Shown: positions 7,240-15,683, counted from the stretch's first letter. The stretch is DNA of 60,202 bases from Campylobacterales bacterium (GCA_027023305.1 JALVVR010000011.1:1-60202), one strand, 5' to 3'. A program made the numbers and translations. Notes: generated by a model not told the origin, from the sequence alone.

Positions 7240-9048
7240 TTGTTAAAAGATAAAAGTATTGAAGAGTTAAATACCCTCTGCCAAGATATAAGAGATAAGA
7301 TTTTGCAAACTGTTAGTAAAAACGGAGGACACTTAAGCTCTACTTTAGGAGCGGTTGAACTCATAGTTGCTATGCACTCTGTATTTGATAGTAAATCGGA
7401 TCCATTTATATTTGATGTATCACATCAAGCCTATGCTCATAAGCTTTTATCTAGAAGATGGGAGCAGTTTGACACTCTAAGAACTTTTGGCGGTATGAGT
7501 GGATATACAAAACCAAGTGAGAGTGATGAAGACTTTTTTATAGCAGGACATAGTTCTACTTCTATATCTCTAGCAGTTGGAGCTGCTAAAGCTATCAAAC
7601 TAAAAGGTGAGGATAGAGTTCCAATAGCTTTTATAGGTGATGGCTCTATGACCGCAGGTATGGTTTATGAAGCCTTAAATGAACTAGGAGATAGCTCTCT
7701 TCCAGTAGTTATAATCCTAAATGACAATGAGATGAGTATAAGCAAACCAATAGGAGCTATAAGTAACTATCTCTCTCATGTAGTAAGTGGAAAGTTATAT
7801 CAAAAGTTCAAAAAAACTACAAAATCAATACTTGAACATTTTCCAGAAAGTGCTTCCTATATGGCAAAAAAACTTGATGAGAGTTTAAAACTTATAACTC
7901 CAGGAGTACTTTTTGAAGAGCTAGGAGTTGAGTATATAGGTCCAGTTGACGGTCATGATGTGCAAGGTCTTATAGATACTCTAACTCTAGCAAAAGAGAT
8001 GAAAAAACCTGTTTTAATCCATGCTCAAACAACTAAGGGAAAAGGCTATAACAAAGCTGAGGGAACACATGAACATTGGCATGGAGTAGGTAAGTTTGAT
8101 TTAAAAACTGGTGAGCCTATCTCAAAAAGTACAGTTCCTAGTACTACTAAAATTTTCTCAGATAAGCTTCTAGAGTTAGCTAAAAAGGATAACAAAGTCG
8201 TAGGAGTAACTGCAGCTATGCCAAGTGGTACAGGTATCAAACAACTGATGGAAAAATTCCCTGATAGATTTTGGGATGTAGCTATAGCAGAGCAACATGC
8301 AGTTACCTCTATGGCTGCTATGGCAAAAGAGGGATTTAAACCTTATGTTGCTATCTACTCTACATTTTTACAAAGAGCTTATGATCAAGTTATTCATGAT
8401 GGTTGTATTTTAAATCTTCCTATAAAGTTTGCCATAGATAGAGCTGGGATTGTTGGAGAGGATGGCGAGACTCATCAAGGAGCTTTTGATATCTCATATC
8501 TAAGATGTGTACCAAATATGACTCTACTTGCCCCAAGGGATTCTAAGATGCTTGAAAATATCATGGACTTTGCAAATAACTTTCCAACTCCGATAGCCTT
8601 TAGATATCCTAGAGGAAGTTTTGAAGAGTTGAAATATGAGCCTAAAAAGATAGAGTTTGCAAAAGGTGAAGTTTTAAAAGAAGCAAAAAATGATATAGCC
8701 TTTTTAGGATATGGAAGTGGTGTAGCTACTGCTATACTTACTTCAAAAGAATTAGACTTTGAAGTAAGTATAGTTGACTTGGTATTTGTAAAACCATTAG
8801 ACACAGAGCTTTTAAAAGAGTTATCTAAAAAGTATAAAAAATGGTTTGTCTTTAGTGACTCAGCAAAAATAGGTGGAGTAGCCTCAGCAATAGAGGAATT
8901 TTTACAAAAAAACTCTATCTTAGATGTAAGAGTTAGCACTTTTGAGTATGAAGATAGTTTCATAGAACATGGTAATACTAACTTAGTGAAAGAGTCTTTA
9001 GGACTTTTACCTAAACAGTTAGCAAAAAGAGTAAAAGATGCGAATTAG
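7240..9048 (+). CDS. dxs: 1-Deoxy-D-xylulose-5-phosphate synthase
   Basis: Dxs condenses pyruvate and glyceraldehyde 3-phosphate with thiamine diphosphate, the first step of non-mevalonate isoprenoid synthesis. The 602-residue protein has HLSSTLGAVEL (31-41), the ThDP/metal motif GDGSMTAGMVYEALNELG (133-150) with ILNDNEMSIS, and the transketolase motif DVAIAEQHAV near 360. The start is TTG 7240, three bases after the fliH stop. The link of dxs with fliF-fliG-fliH is a known Campylobacterota gene order with no clear functional reason. It overlaps the next small gene by 11 bases. Confidence 0.95.
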   Translation: MLKDKSIEELNTLCQDIRDKILQTVSKNGGHLSSTLGAVELIVAMHSVFDSKSDPFIFDVSHQAYAHKLLSRRWEQFDTLRTFGGMSGYTKPSESDEDFFIAGHSSTSISLAVGAAKAIKLKGEDRVPIAFIGDGSMTAGMVYEALNELGDSSLPVVIILNDNEMSISKPIGAISNYLSHVVSGKLYQKFKKTTKSILEHFPESASYMAKKLDESLKLITPGVLFEELGVEYIGPVDGHDVQGLIDTLTLAKEMKKPVLIHAQTTKGKGYNKAEGTHEHWHGVGKFDLKTGEPISKSTVPSTTKIFSDKLLELAKKDNKVVGVTAAMPSGTGIKQLMEKFPDRFWDVAIAEQHAVTSMAAMAKEGFKPYVAIYSTFLQRAYDQVIHDGCILNLPIKFAIDRAGIVGEDGETHQGAFDISYLRCVPNMTLLAPRDSKMLENIMDFANNFPTPIAFRYPRGSFEELKYEPKKIEFAKGEVLKEAKNDIAFLGYGSGVATAILTSKELDFEVSIVDLVFVKPLDTELLKELSKKYKKWFVFSDSAKIGGVASAIEEFLQKNSILDVRVSTFEYEDSFIEHGNTNLVKESLGLLPKQLAKRVKDAN

Positions 9049-9352
9049 GATAAACAAAGATAAGCTAGAAGAAGCAAAAAATAAGATAAAACCTCAAGCA
9101 ACATGGTGGGCATTGGTTGGGATACTGTTTTTCTTTTTTGTTCCAGAGATTGTTGCATATTTTTGGGGAGCAGAGTTAAAAAACTATCTTTTAAAAGTTG
9201 CATCTTCATTAGACAATCCTATCATGAAACAACTCTATGAAAAAACAGCAGAGATGATAAGTGAAAATAGTATTTTAAATATCGCTATTGGATTTGGATT
9301 TGTTTATTGGTGGTATCATGAATGGGTTACCTCCAATAAACATAAAAAATAA
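9038..9352 (+). CDS. Small membrane protein of unknown function
   Basis: The 104-residue protein begins inside the dxs end. It has a basic N-terminus, a hydrophobic segment at about residues 23-43 (WWALVGILFFFFVPEIVAYF), a short soluble stretch, and a second hydrophobic segment at about 79-91 (NIAIGFGFVYWWY). It ends in a charged tail. The translational overlap with dxs indicates expression with the operon. I do not recognise a family with a defined function. The lysA operon converges on it 21 bases later. Confidence 0.75.
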   Translation: MRIRINKDKLEEAKNKIKPQATWWALVGILFFFFVPEIVAYFWGAELKNYLLKVASSLDNPIMKQLYEKTAEMISENSILNIAIGFGFVYWWYHEWVTSNKHKK

Positions 9353-9381
9353 GCATCCATTTTTGATAGATACTTATTTTT
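9345..9381. terminator. Possible convergent terminator hairpin
   Basis: AAAAATAAG (9345-9353) pairs with CTTATTTTT (9373-9381) across a 19-base loop between the ends of the dxs-operon small gene and lysA. The stem is A/T-rich and weak but gives a T-run on both strands. Confidence 0.33.
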
Positions 9382-10579
9382 CTAAAAACTCTTTCTCCAA
9401 AGCTATCAAATCCTCAAAGCTTTCTCTTTTTCTTATAAGTCTATCTTTGCCATCTTCTATGGCTACTTCAGCAACTCTTCCTCTTGTATTATAGTTACTA
9501 GCCATAGTAAATCCATAAGCTCCTGCTGAGTGGATAACTACTAAGTCATCATGAGAAGTTTTTGGTACTTCTATATCTTTTGCAAAAAAATCACCACTTT
9601 CACAAACTGGTCCTACTATATTTGCCTTTGAGAACTCTTTGTTATCATTTAAAACTTCTACTTTATGGTAAGCATTGTAAAGTGATGGGCGAAGAAGGTC
9701 GTTCATAGCTCCATCAACTATGACAAATCTTTTATCTCCATTTACTTTTTCATATAAAACTTTTGTTAGAAAGTAACCTGCATTTGCTGTTAAAAATCTT
9801 CCTGGTTCACACATGATAGTAACATCAAGTCCACTTATGGTTTCTAGTATGGCTTGAACATAATCATAAGGTTTTATAGTTACTTCATCATCATAAACTA
9901 TTCCTAAACCTCCTCCTATGTCAAAAAACTTTATATCTATATCTATCACTTTTAGCTCTCTTACCAAGTTTGCCACAACTTCACTAGCTTCTTTTATAGG
10001 ATTTAACTCTGTTAGTTGACTTCCTATGTGAAAGTGAATACCTACTGGATCTAAATTTGGTGAATTTTTAGCTAAGATATACATCCTTTTTGCTGTGTCT
10101 ATATCTACTCCAAACTTATTTTCATGAAGTCCTGTTGAAATATATGGATGAGTTTTGGGGTCTATGTTTGGATTTACTCTTATGCTTATCCTTGCTTTTA
10201 AATCTAGCTCTTTAGCTACCTCTTCTACTCTTTTTAACTCTGCTTCACTTTCTAAGTTTATAAGAAGTATATCTTTTTGTAAAGCTTCTTTTATCTCATC
10301 ATCTCTTTTCCCAACTCCACTAAAGATAATCTTGTATTTTGGAACTCCTGCTTTGAAAGCTCTTCTAACTTCGCCTATGGAAACACAATCACATCCACTT
10401 CCAAGATCTGCAAAATTTTTTATAACTGATAGATTTGAGTTTGCTTTTATTGCATAACATATCAAAGATTTTCTAGCTCTAAAAGCATCTTTAAGTTCTA
10501 AAAATCTCTCTTTCATGTAGTCAAAATTATATATATATAAAGGTGTGCCGTAGTCATCGGCTAGTTTTTGAAAATTCAT
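9374..10579 (-). CDS. lysA: Diaminopimelate decarboxylase
   Basis: LysA decarboxylates meso-diaminopimelate to lysine using PLP. The 401-residue protein has the PLP lysine K45 in CYAIKANSN, the glycine-rich phosphate loop FFDIGGGLGI, EPGRFLTANAG, and the catalytic GPVCESGDFF segment supplied across the dimer. ATG 10579 (MNFQKLADDYGTPLYIY) is chosen over an upstream in-frame start at 10615 because it matches the family start. It is the last gene of the minus-strand rplY-pth-lptF/G-lysA run, the same order as in Campylobacter. Confidence 0.95.
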   Translation of the reverse strand: MNFQKLADDYGTPLYIYNFDYMKERFLELKDAFRARKSLICYAIKANSNLSVIKNFADLGSGCDCVSIGEVRRAFKAGVPKYKIIFSGVGKRDDEIKEALQKDILLINLESEAELKRVEEVAKELDLKARISIRVNPNIDPKTHPYISTGLHENKFGVDIDTAKRMYILAKNSPNLDPVGIHFHIGSQLTELNPIKEASEVVANLVRELKVIDIDIKFFDIGGGLGIVYDDEVTIKPYDYVQAILETISGLDVTIMCEPGRFLTANAGYFLTKVLYEKVNGDKRFVIVDGAMNDLLRPSLYNAYHKVEVLNDNKEFSKANIVGPVCESGDFFAKDIEVPKTSHDDLVVIHSAGAYGFTMASNYNTRGRVAEVAIEDGKDRLIRKRESFEDLIALEKEFLEK

Positions 10580-10623
10580 AGTTATCCTAAAATATTTTTT
10601 TTGTGAGTATAGCAAAAAAAATT

Positions 10624-11703
10624 TTAAGCAAAATCATCTAACTTTTTAGTGAAAAGATAGTATGAAAATAGAGCTAGTAAAAAGATAGGTAAAATTATAC
10701 CTATTTCAGCAGGAACTGCACCATTTTTTGTAACTTTTATGAGTATAAAAAAGACTCCCCAACTCACAAGTGAGATAAAGTATAGTTTTGAAGTTATAAA
10801 TCCTAAGTTTAATCCTCTTCGCTGTATTGGTAGTTTTATAAAAATAAATATAGCAAAAAATAGACTGAAAAATGGGAAAAATAGAGTTTCATAAAGTTTT
10901 GCTTTTATCGCTGTTATGTTAATACCTTTATCTTTTAAAAGATATATTGCTTCAATTGAATCAACTATATCTAAGCCCTCTGCACCTTCATACAAGCTAT
11001 TCATGATAGTTGGTTTAAAACCTTGCAGAGTTTTTAACTCTTTTTTATTTGTAACTAAAAGTTTTTTATTTTCTATAGAGTTTTTTACAGTAGGAATTTT
11101 TGTTATAGTTACATCAAAAAGTAGCCAAGAGTTTCCTTTAAATTCCCCTTTTTTTGCTTTTATCACTTTTAAAAGAGTGTTATCTTTTGTTTCAAATATT
11201 TCAATGTCCCTTCCCTCTTTTTTAAACTTATTTAACTCACCTATATAGATGTATTTATTTTGTGATTTTAAAAAGAGATTTGCATTAAACTTACTTACTT
11301 TTCCATAGTGCAAAATATTGTTTGCTACTTGTCTTGCACTTACAAAAAAGGAGAAATTGTTTAAAAGGATAAAAAAGAGTATCAAAACTGCGATAGTGTA
11401 AAGAAATGGTTTTAGAATCTCTCTTTTTGAAAATCCAAAGGAGTATATGACTACAAGTTCATTTTCTTTTATGAGTGAGATTGTAGTAGAAATCATAGCA
11501 AAAAGTAGGCTTAATGAAAATGTATATGAGAAAAAGTAGAAAAATGTATTTATAGCATATAGGATTTTTAGGTTTGCACTTTTTGGAAGAGAATCAAGAC
11601 CTGAAACCAAATCTACACCTACAAAAAATAGAGTTAAAGCTAAAAATATAGTCAAAAAAGATTTTATATACCTTTTGATTATCAGTTGTTGATATAGTTT
11701 CAT
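10624..11703 (-). CDS. LptF/LptG-family lipopolysaccharide export permease
   Basis: The 359-residue inner-membrane protein has a helix near the N-terminus (SFLTIFLALTLFFVGVDLV), two more around residues 60-125, a periplasmic beta-jellyroll region (about 130-260) and three C-terminal helices. This is the YjgP/YjgQ topology of the LptB2FG transporter that extracts LPS from the inner membrane. ATG 11703 gives a 4-base ATGA overlap with pth; an in-frame ATG at 11709 is also possible. The sequence alone does not say whether it acts as LptF or LptG. Its place after pth matches Campylobacter. Confidence 0.9.
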   Translation of the reverse strand: MKLYQQLIIKRYIKSFLTIFLALTLFFVGVDLVSGLDSLPKSANLKILYAINTFFYFFSYTFSLSLLFAMISTTISLIKENELVVIYSFGFSKREILKPFLYTIAVLILFFILLNNFSFFVSARQVANNILHYGKVSKFNANLFLKSQNKYIYIGELNKFKKEGRDIEIFETKDNTLLKVIKAKKGEFKGNSWLLFDVTITKIPTVKNSIENKKLLVTNKKELKTLQGFKPTIMNSLYEGAEGLDIVDSIEAIYLLKDKGINITAIKAKLYETLFFPFFSLFFAIFIFIKLPIQRRGLNLGFITSKLYFISLVSWGVFFILIKVTKNGAVPAEIGIILPIFLLALFSYYLFTKKLDDFA

Positions 11704-12263
11704 GAACATATACTCTTTTTTGATGGAAAACTGTTCTGTACGACTTTTAAGTCATCAGTTAAAAGTGAAAGTGAGATTTTAGCTGAAGTTTCTATCAGTT
11801 TATCCAAACAAGCACTTTCTTCTTTGTTAAAATCACTTAAAACATGAGCTACGACATCTTTTTCTTTTGGTTTTCCTATGCCTACTCTAACTCTTAGGTA
11901 GTCATTTTGACAGTGAGTATCTATGGATTTTAAGCCATTATGCCCTCCACTACTTCCACCTCTTTTAAGTTTTATCCTGCCAAACTCTATATCGAGTTCA
12001 TCATGAATCACAACAACATCTTCGATATCTATCTTGTAGTAGTTACAAACTGCTTGGACACTCTCACCTGATAGGTTCATGAAAGTCGTAGGTTTTAAAA
12101 GTAGGGTTTTTGGGGATTTGTATAGTTCACCTTTGAAAGATGATTTTGAGATGTCGTGGGCTTTAAGGTCATTGATAAGTTTATCAACAACCATAAAGCC
12201 TATGTTATGACGGTTAAACTTATATTTGTCGGTTGGGTTTCCAAGTCCGACTATAAGTTTCAC
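11700..12263 (-). CDS. pth: Peptidyl-tRNA hydrolase
   Basis: Pth recycles peptidyl-tRNA released from stalled ribosomes. The 187-residue protein has the family signature VGLGNPTDKYKFNRHNIGF, with catalytic His19, and HDELDIEFGRIKLKRGGSSG with the catalytic aspartate and glycine-rich loop, then HNGLKSI. It follows rplY by 8 bases and overlaps the LPS permease gene, so it sits in a four-gene operon. Confidence 0.96.
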   Translation of the reverse strand: MKLIVGLGNPTDKYKFNRHNIGFMVVDKLINDLKAHDISKSSFKGELYKSPKTLLLKPTTFMNLSGESVQAVCNYYKIDIEDVVVIHDELDIEFGRIKLKRGGSSGGHNGLKSIDTHCQNDYLRVRVGIGKPKEKDVVAHVLSDFNKEESACLDKLIETSAKISLSLLTDDLKVVQNSFPSKKSICS

Positions 12264-12271
12264 GGCTAAAA

Positions 12272-12808
12272 CTATTTAGCTTTTATAACACCTACAACAG
12301 ATACTCTATCAGCATCCATCATAGTAACATTTGCTGGAACTTCAAGATCTCTAACTAGGATACTATCTCCAACATCCAAGTCACTTACATTTAGTGTAAA
12401 GTCATTTGGAAGATCTTTTGCATCACATTTTACAAGTAGTCTTCTTTTTGAAAATATAAGAACACCTTTGTTTTTAAGTCCTTTTGGAGTTCCTTCAGTT
12501 TTTACTGGTACTAAGTATTTTGCAACCATTCCATCTTTTGCAAGTCTTAAGTCAACATGTAAAATCTTGTTGATAACTGGGTGTTTTTGATACTCTTGTA
12601 TAACTACAGGAAGTGTTTCACCATCAACTTTTACATCAAATCTTAAACTCTCTTTGTTTCTTACAGCTTTTAAAAACTCATTTTCTTTAAAAGCAACATT
12701 TAAGTTGTCCATACCCTTACCATATATATTGGCAATTAGATAACCCTCTCGTCTTAAAGCTTTAGTAGCTTTTTTACCGATACTCTCTCTAACGATACCT
12801 TCTAACAT
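12272..12808 (-). CDS. rplY: Large ribosomal subunit protein L25 (CTC/TL5 type)
   Basis: This is a 5S rRNA-binding protein of the long form (178 residues). It has an N-terminal L25 domain ([20 protein letters not shown] and NIYGKG) and a C-terminal TL5 beta domain ([19 protein letters not shown]). The domains meet around residue 95. It heads the minus-strand operon ending in lysA and is divergent from ppk2 across a 114-base promoter region. Confidence 0.95.
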   Translation of the reverse strand: MLEGIVRESIGKKATKALRREGYLIANIYGKGMDNLNVAFKENEFLKAVRNKESLRFDVKVDGETLPVVIQEYQKHPVINKILHVDLRLAKDGMVAKYLVPVKTEGTPKGLKNKGVLIFSKRRLLVKCDAKDLPNDFTLNVSDLDVGDSILVRDLEVPANVTMMDADRVSVVGVIKAK

Positions 12809-12922
12809 TTTATTTCCTTAAAAATTAATTTGGGTGGCGATTGTAGTTAATAGTTGCTTAATAGTTGCTGACATAAAAGATTTTTATAGTACCATGAAAT
12901 AAACTGCTATTTAGGAGAAACA

Positions 12923-13585
12923 ATGGGATATAAAAAAGAGTTAGTAAATCTTCAAATAGAACTTATAAAACTACAAAACTATGTTCATGAGAGTAAAAAA
13001 AGAGTTTTGATAATCTTTGAGGGAAGGGACACTGCTGGAAAAGGTGGAGCTATAAAGAGGTTTGTAGAGCATCTAAATCCTAGAAAGTATAGAGTTGTAG
13101 CACTTCCAAAGCCAAGTGATGTTGAGAGGGGACAGTTTTATTTTCAAAGATATCTTCAGCATTTACCAAATGAGGGTGAGATGATTTTTTTTGATAGGAG
13201 TTGGTATAACCGTGCAGTTGTAGAGCCTGTTTTTGACTTTTGTACAAAAGAGCAGTATGAGAAGTTTATGAAAGAGGTTTTGGCTATAGAAAAGTTACTT
13301 GTTGATGATGGAATAGAGGTGATAAAGTTTTGGTTTGACATCTCAAAAGAGACTCAACAAAAAAGGTTTATCGAGAGAGAAACAAATCCTCTCAAAAAAT
13401 GGAAACTTAGTGAATTAGACAAAAAAGCACAAGAGATGTGGGATAAAACTACTTTTTATGTAGATAAAATGTTAACACAGACAAATACCTCTTACTCTCC
13501 TTGGATTAGTATAGATAGCAACTCTCAAAAAAATGCAAGGCTTGAAGCTATAAAGTATGTTTTAAATAAGATTGATTACAAGTAA
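12923..13585 (+). CDS. ppk2: Polyphosphate kinase 2 family protein
   Basis: PPK2 enzymes transfer phosphate between polyphosphate and nucleotides. The 220-residue protein has the P-loop EGRDTAGKGG (33-42), the lid motif EMIFFDRSWYNRAVVEPVF with its conserved DRSWYNR, and WKLSELDKKAQEMWD near 150-165. It is a single-domain form at the short end of the family. I cannot decide between nucleoside mono- and diphosphate preference from sequence alone. AGGAGA sits just before the ATG. It is monocistronic and ends at a convergent hairpin. Confidence 0.92.
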   Translation: MGYKKELVNLQIELIKLQNYVHESKKRVLIIFEGRDTAGKGGAIKRFVEHLNPRKYRVVALPKPSDVERGQFYFQRYLQHLPNEGEMIFFDRSWYNRAVVEPVFDFCTKEQYEKFMKEVLAIEKLLVDDGIEVIKFWFDISKETQQKRFIERETNPLKKWKLSELDKKAQEMWDKTTFYVDKMLTQTNTSYSPWISIDSNSQKNARLEAIKYVLNKIDYK

Positions 13586-13586
13586 G

Positions 13587-13612
13587 AAGAGGAGATTGTT
13601 ATATCTCCTCTT
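13587..13612. terminator. Convergent hairpin after ppk2
   Basis: AAGAGGAGAT (13587-13596) and ATCTCCTCTT (13603-13612) form a perfect 10-bp stem with a 6-base loop, starting 2 bases after the ppk2 stop. There is no strong T-run. The right arm would be coding (Glu-rich) for the unduplicated version of the next minus-strand gene. Confidence 0.5.
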
Positions 13613-13636
13613 CCTCGACTTCTCCCATAATTTTGT

Positions 13637-14080
13637 CTAACTTAGCTTTAAAGCTTTCTGCTTTTTGCTTTCTGCTTTTTGCTTTTTATCATCAAATATA
13701 TCTTTACTTACTGGGTATTGGGTGATAAGTTCATCATATATGGATGTTTTTGTATCTACTTCATCTTTAAGAATTTTGAAAAAGTTTTCTAACTGTTCTT
13801 TTGATGTTATAGCTCTCATGATATCTCTTATCATCCTCTTTCTCTCTCTTACTTGTACATCCTCTCCAAACTTTAAGCCTATCACTTTTATATCAAGTCT
13901 TGATAGATAAACACCACATTTTGCAGGAGGAAGTATAAGTTTTCTTACCTCTCCCATAAATCCACCATCTTCATCTAAATCATCAACCTCTTCTTCTTGC
14001 TCTTCACTACTAAAAGGTGTATTGCACTGTTCTTTAAAGTTTTCAAACTCTTTTTTTATATCTTCATAATCAAATTTCAT
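13637..14080 (-). CDS. Hypothetical protein with frameshifted C-terminus
   Basis: The 147-residue acidic/basic protein has no family I can name. It begins MKFDYEDIKKEFENFKEQC, has an acidic stretch (EEQEEEVDDLDEDGG, about 26-40), then a conserved-looking core, LILPPAKCGVYLSRLDIKVI, followed by VRERKRMIRDIMRAI. The end QKAESKKQKALKLS is created by a 14-bp tandem duplication at 13654-13681. Removing one copy restores a longer frame ending KLDKIMGEVEEEEI with a stop at 13599-13601. ATG 14080 is preferred over GTG 14092. It probably represents a recent frameshift mutant or a switchable allele. Confidence 0.7.
   Translation of the reverse strand: MKFDYEDIKKEFENFKEQCNTPFSSEEQEEEVDDLDEDGGFMGEVRKLILPPAKCGVYLSRLDIKVIGLKFGEDVQVRERKRMIRDIMRAITSKEQLENFFKILKDEVDTKTSIYDELITQYPVSKDIFDDKKQKAESKKQKALKLS
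13654..13681. repeat. 14-bp perfect tandem duplication
   Basis: CTTTCTGCTTTTTG occurs twice in direct succession (13654-13667 and 13668-13681) inside the 3' end of a minus-strand gene. Because 14 is not a multiple of 3, the duplication shifts the reading frame. A third partial unit (CTTTTT) follows. Slipped-strand replication is the likely cause and can reverse it. Confidence 0.9.
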
Positions 14081-14106
14081 TTTATTTCCCACTCTTATGT
14101 AGCAAA

Positions 14107-14220
14107 CTAACCCAACTCAATTTTCATGAAAAAATGAAGTGATTTACTCTCTAGTTGTCTAGTTTCACAACCTTTACAACCCATGCAAAGGTCTAGATCA
14201 ACTAAAAAGCCTAGCTTCAT
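14107..14220 (-). pseudogene. N-terminal remnant of a DmsB/PsrB-type 4Fe-4S electron-transfer subunit
   Basis: The minus frame encodes 37 residues beginning MKLGFLVDLDLCMGCKGCE, the start of the iron-sulfur subunit of molybdopterin oxidoreductases such as polysulfide or DMSO reductase. AAGGA lies 8 bases before the ATG. After CKGCE the expected VACKNEN-type continuation is replaced by an unrelated sequence ending at TAG 14107. None of the remaining cluster cysteines is present and no catalytic or NrfD-type subunit is nearby. A deletion appears to have removed the rest of the locus. Confidence 0.62.
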
Positions 14221-14241
14221 AATTCATCCTTATTAAATTAT

Positions 14242-14273
14242 GAGTATTACTTATAAGTAAAAGTAATATACTC
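14242..14273. other. Imperfect inverted repeat upstream of the iron-sulfur remnant
   Basis: GAGTATTACTT (14242-14252) can pair with AAGTAATATACTC (14261-14273) apart from a 2-base bulge. It lies between the fluC stop and the remnant gene, so it could be the fluC terminator or an old operator of the lost oxidoreductase operon. The rest of 14274-14348 shows only A/T-rich sequence. Confidence 0.35.
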
Positions 14274-14348
14274 TCAAAGGAGATTATACTCTTTAAAACA
14301 TAAACTAAACTTATACTTGTTAACAGATTGTTAATTAAGTAAAACTTA

Positions 14349-14729
14349 TTATGAATATAACTTTTTGAATATCATGACTGCTAAAATTGTTGAGCTTATA
14401 GTAAGTGTTACATTTAGTAAAATGTTAAGCAAAACTTTAGAATATTCGCCATCAAGTAGCATATTTGTATTTTCTAATGAGAAAGTTGAAAATGTAGTAA
14501 GAGCCCCTAGAAAACCTGTTATAACTAAGGCTTTATATTCTGGTTGGACAATATTTTCAAAATACAGAGCCATAAAACCTATGATAAAGCTACCTAAAAC
14601 ATTTACAGTTAATGTTCCTATGGGAAAAAATGTAACAAAACTTTTTTGTACAAACCCAGCTATTAAAAATCTGCTTATAGCACCAAAAAATCCACCCAAC
14701 CCTATATATATTAGAAGTGAAGAATTCAT
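14349..14729 (-). CDS. crcB: Fluoride ion channel FluC/CrcB
   Basis: FluC proteins are dual-topology dimeric channels that export fluoride. The 126-residue protein has four hydrophobic segments and the family motifs GGFFGAISRFLI (12-23), GTLTVNVLGSFIIGF (38-52) with the conserved Asn, and TGFLGALTTFSTFS (71-84) containing the Phe-box residues and Na-binding region. It overlaps the upstream DUF190 gene by 4 bases. No fluoride riboswitch is visible before the operon. Confidence 0.95.
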   Translation of the reverse strand: MNSSLLIYIGLGGFFGAISRFLIAGFVQKSFVTFFPIGTLTVNVLGSFIIGFMALYFENIVQPEYKALVITGFLGALTTFSTFSLENTNMLLDGEYSKVLLNILLNVTLTISSTILAVMIFKKLYS

Positions 14730-15076
14730 TTGTTAAAACTTTTATGTTTATAATTTACTACTTCTATATCACTCAATGTACAAAGCCCCTCTGTTATCAT
14801 TTCATCAGTAGTATTTAAGAAGTTATTTATTTTTTCTTCATCATCAATTATTTCTATGATTATAGGAAGTTCTTGAGATAAAACAAGTATATTAAAACTA
14901 TGTAGTGTAGTGTTAGCTCCTATACCTGCAACTGCTTTTGTTACTGTTGCACCTGCAAGTCCCAACTCTTTTACTTTTAAAAGTAAAACTTCCCAAAGAG
15001 GTTTTCCTTCATATTTATCTTGATTGTCTATATAGATTTTTAAAATCTTTTTTTTGCCGAGGTATTTTTTATTCAT
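14726..15076 (-). CDS. DUF190-family protein linked to fluC
   Basis: The 116-residue cytosolic protein has the DUF190 pattern: LGKKKILKIYIDNQDKYEGK, then LLLKVKELGLAGATVTKAVAGIG and an ELPIIIEIIDDEEKI strand. DUF190 proteins are GlnB-like in fold and very often sit beside crcB/fluC. A role in fluoride handling is inferred from context only. Its start codon and ribosome-binding site lie next to and within the hairpin at 15080-15116, so translation initiation may be restrained. Confidence 0.88.
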   Translation of the reverse strand: MNKKYLGKKKILKIYIDNQDKYEGKPLWEVLLLKVKELGLAGATVTKAVAGIGANTTLHSFNILVLSQELPIIIEIIDDEEKINNFLNTTDEMITEGLCTLSDIEVVNYKHKSFNK

Positions 15077-15079
15077 GAT

Positions 15080-15116
15080 AAAGCCTTAAAATAGTTTTTT
15101 TATATTTTAAGGCTTT
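15080..15116 (-). promoter_or_regulatory. Hairpin sequestering the DUF190-fluC ribosome-binding site
   Basis: AAAGCCTTAAAAT (15080-15092) and ATTTTAAGGCTTT (15104-15116) are perfect 13-bp arms around an 11-base loop. On the minus transcript the 3' arm contains the AAGG Shine-Dalgarno sequence, and the stem ends 3 bases before the ATG at 15076. It could instead be the terminator of the gene ending at 15128, but no T-run follows on that strand. Confidence 0.6.
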
Positions 15117-15127
15117 TTGGCTTAGAG

Positions 15128-15683
15128 TTATTTGTAATCTGCTTTTATATCATTTTCTATCTTCCCTGGAATATCAGAGATTTTCATAAAATCTCCCATT
15201 CCTAGTTTTGGAAGAGATAGTGCAAGATAGTATTTTGCATTCATAATTTTCGCTTTACCACCACTAATCATTGATTGATAAGGAAGCAGGGCTGCATTAT
15301 CCATAGAATGTATTTTAGATAAAAATCCTCTATCAGAAGAGCTTAGTTTATGACCTACTAAAACATTTCCATTTGAAAGAGTTATTTTATAAAGAACACT
15401 CTTTGTAGGATTTGCTCCACCCACTACTATTTGTTCATTAAAGTATGGCATACCGAACATAAAGTGGTATTTAGGAAGTTTAGAACTACTTAATCCCTCT
15501 TTACTTCCCTTTAGAGTTCCTAAAGCTGATGCTAAGTTGCTAACAGTTTGAGGAAACTTACCCACACCATAAGCCAATCCATAATAGTTTGGATTTTGAA
15601 CTTTTACCTCTTTGTTGTCATTTACTAAAACATTTATAGCAGCTACAAAAGTATTTGAATTTTTAAGCTCACTATTTGGACTT
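15128..15683 (-). pseudogene. C-terminal part of an unknown gene truncated by an IS
   Basis: The frame is open from the IS boundary near 15683 to the stop at 15128 and encodes about 185 residues without a natural start. The visible part starts near NSNTFVAAINVLVNDNKEVK and ends KLGMGDFMKISDIPGKIEN; a TTG at 15577 could allow a 149-residue product. Repeated Gly/Ser/Leu-rich strands suggest an alpha/beta protein, but I do not recognise the family. No matching N-terminal half is found beyond the other IS end, so DNA was lost when the IS inserted or later. Confidence 0.55.

Noticed and set aside
8475..8963. 162-codon open frame on the minus strand inside dxs
   Set aside because: It lies fully within a well-supported gene, has Ser/Phe/Lys-biased composition typical of antisense frames, and no ribosome-binding site or domain.
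13637..14080. Treating the hypothetical gene before fluC as a TorD-type chaperone because of the nearby iron-sulfur remnant
   Set aside because: No TorD/DmsD helix motifs are visible; the idea rests only on neighbourhood.
15077..15127. Fluoride riboswitch upstream of DUF190-fluC
   Set aside because: Only 51 bases are available and they form a simple hairpin; the conserved pseudoknot core of the crcB motif is absent.
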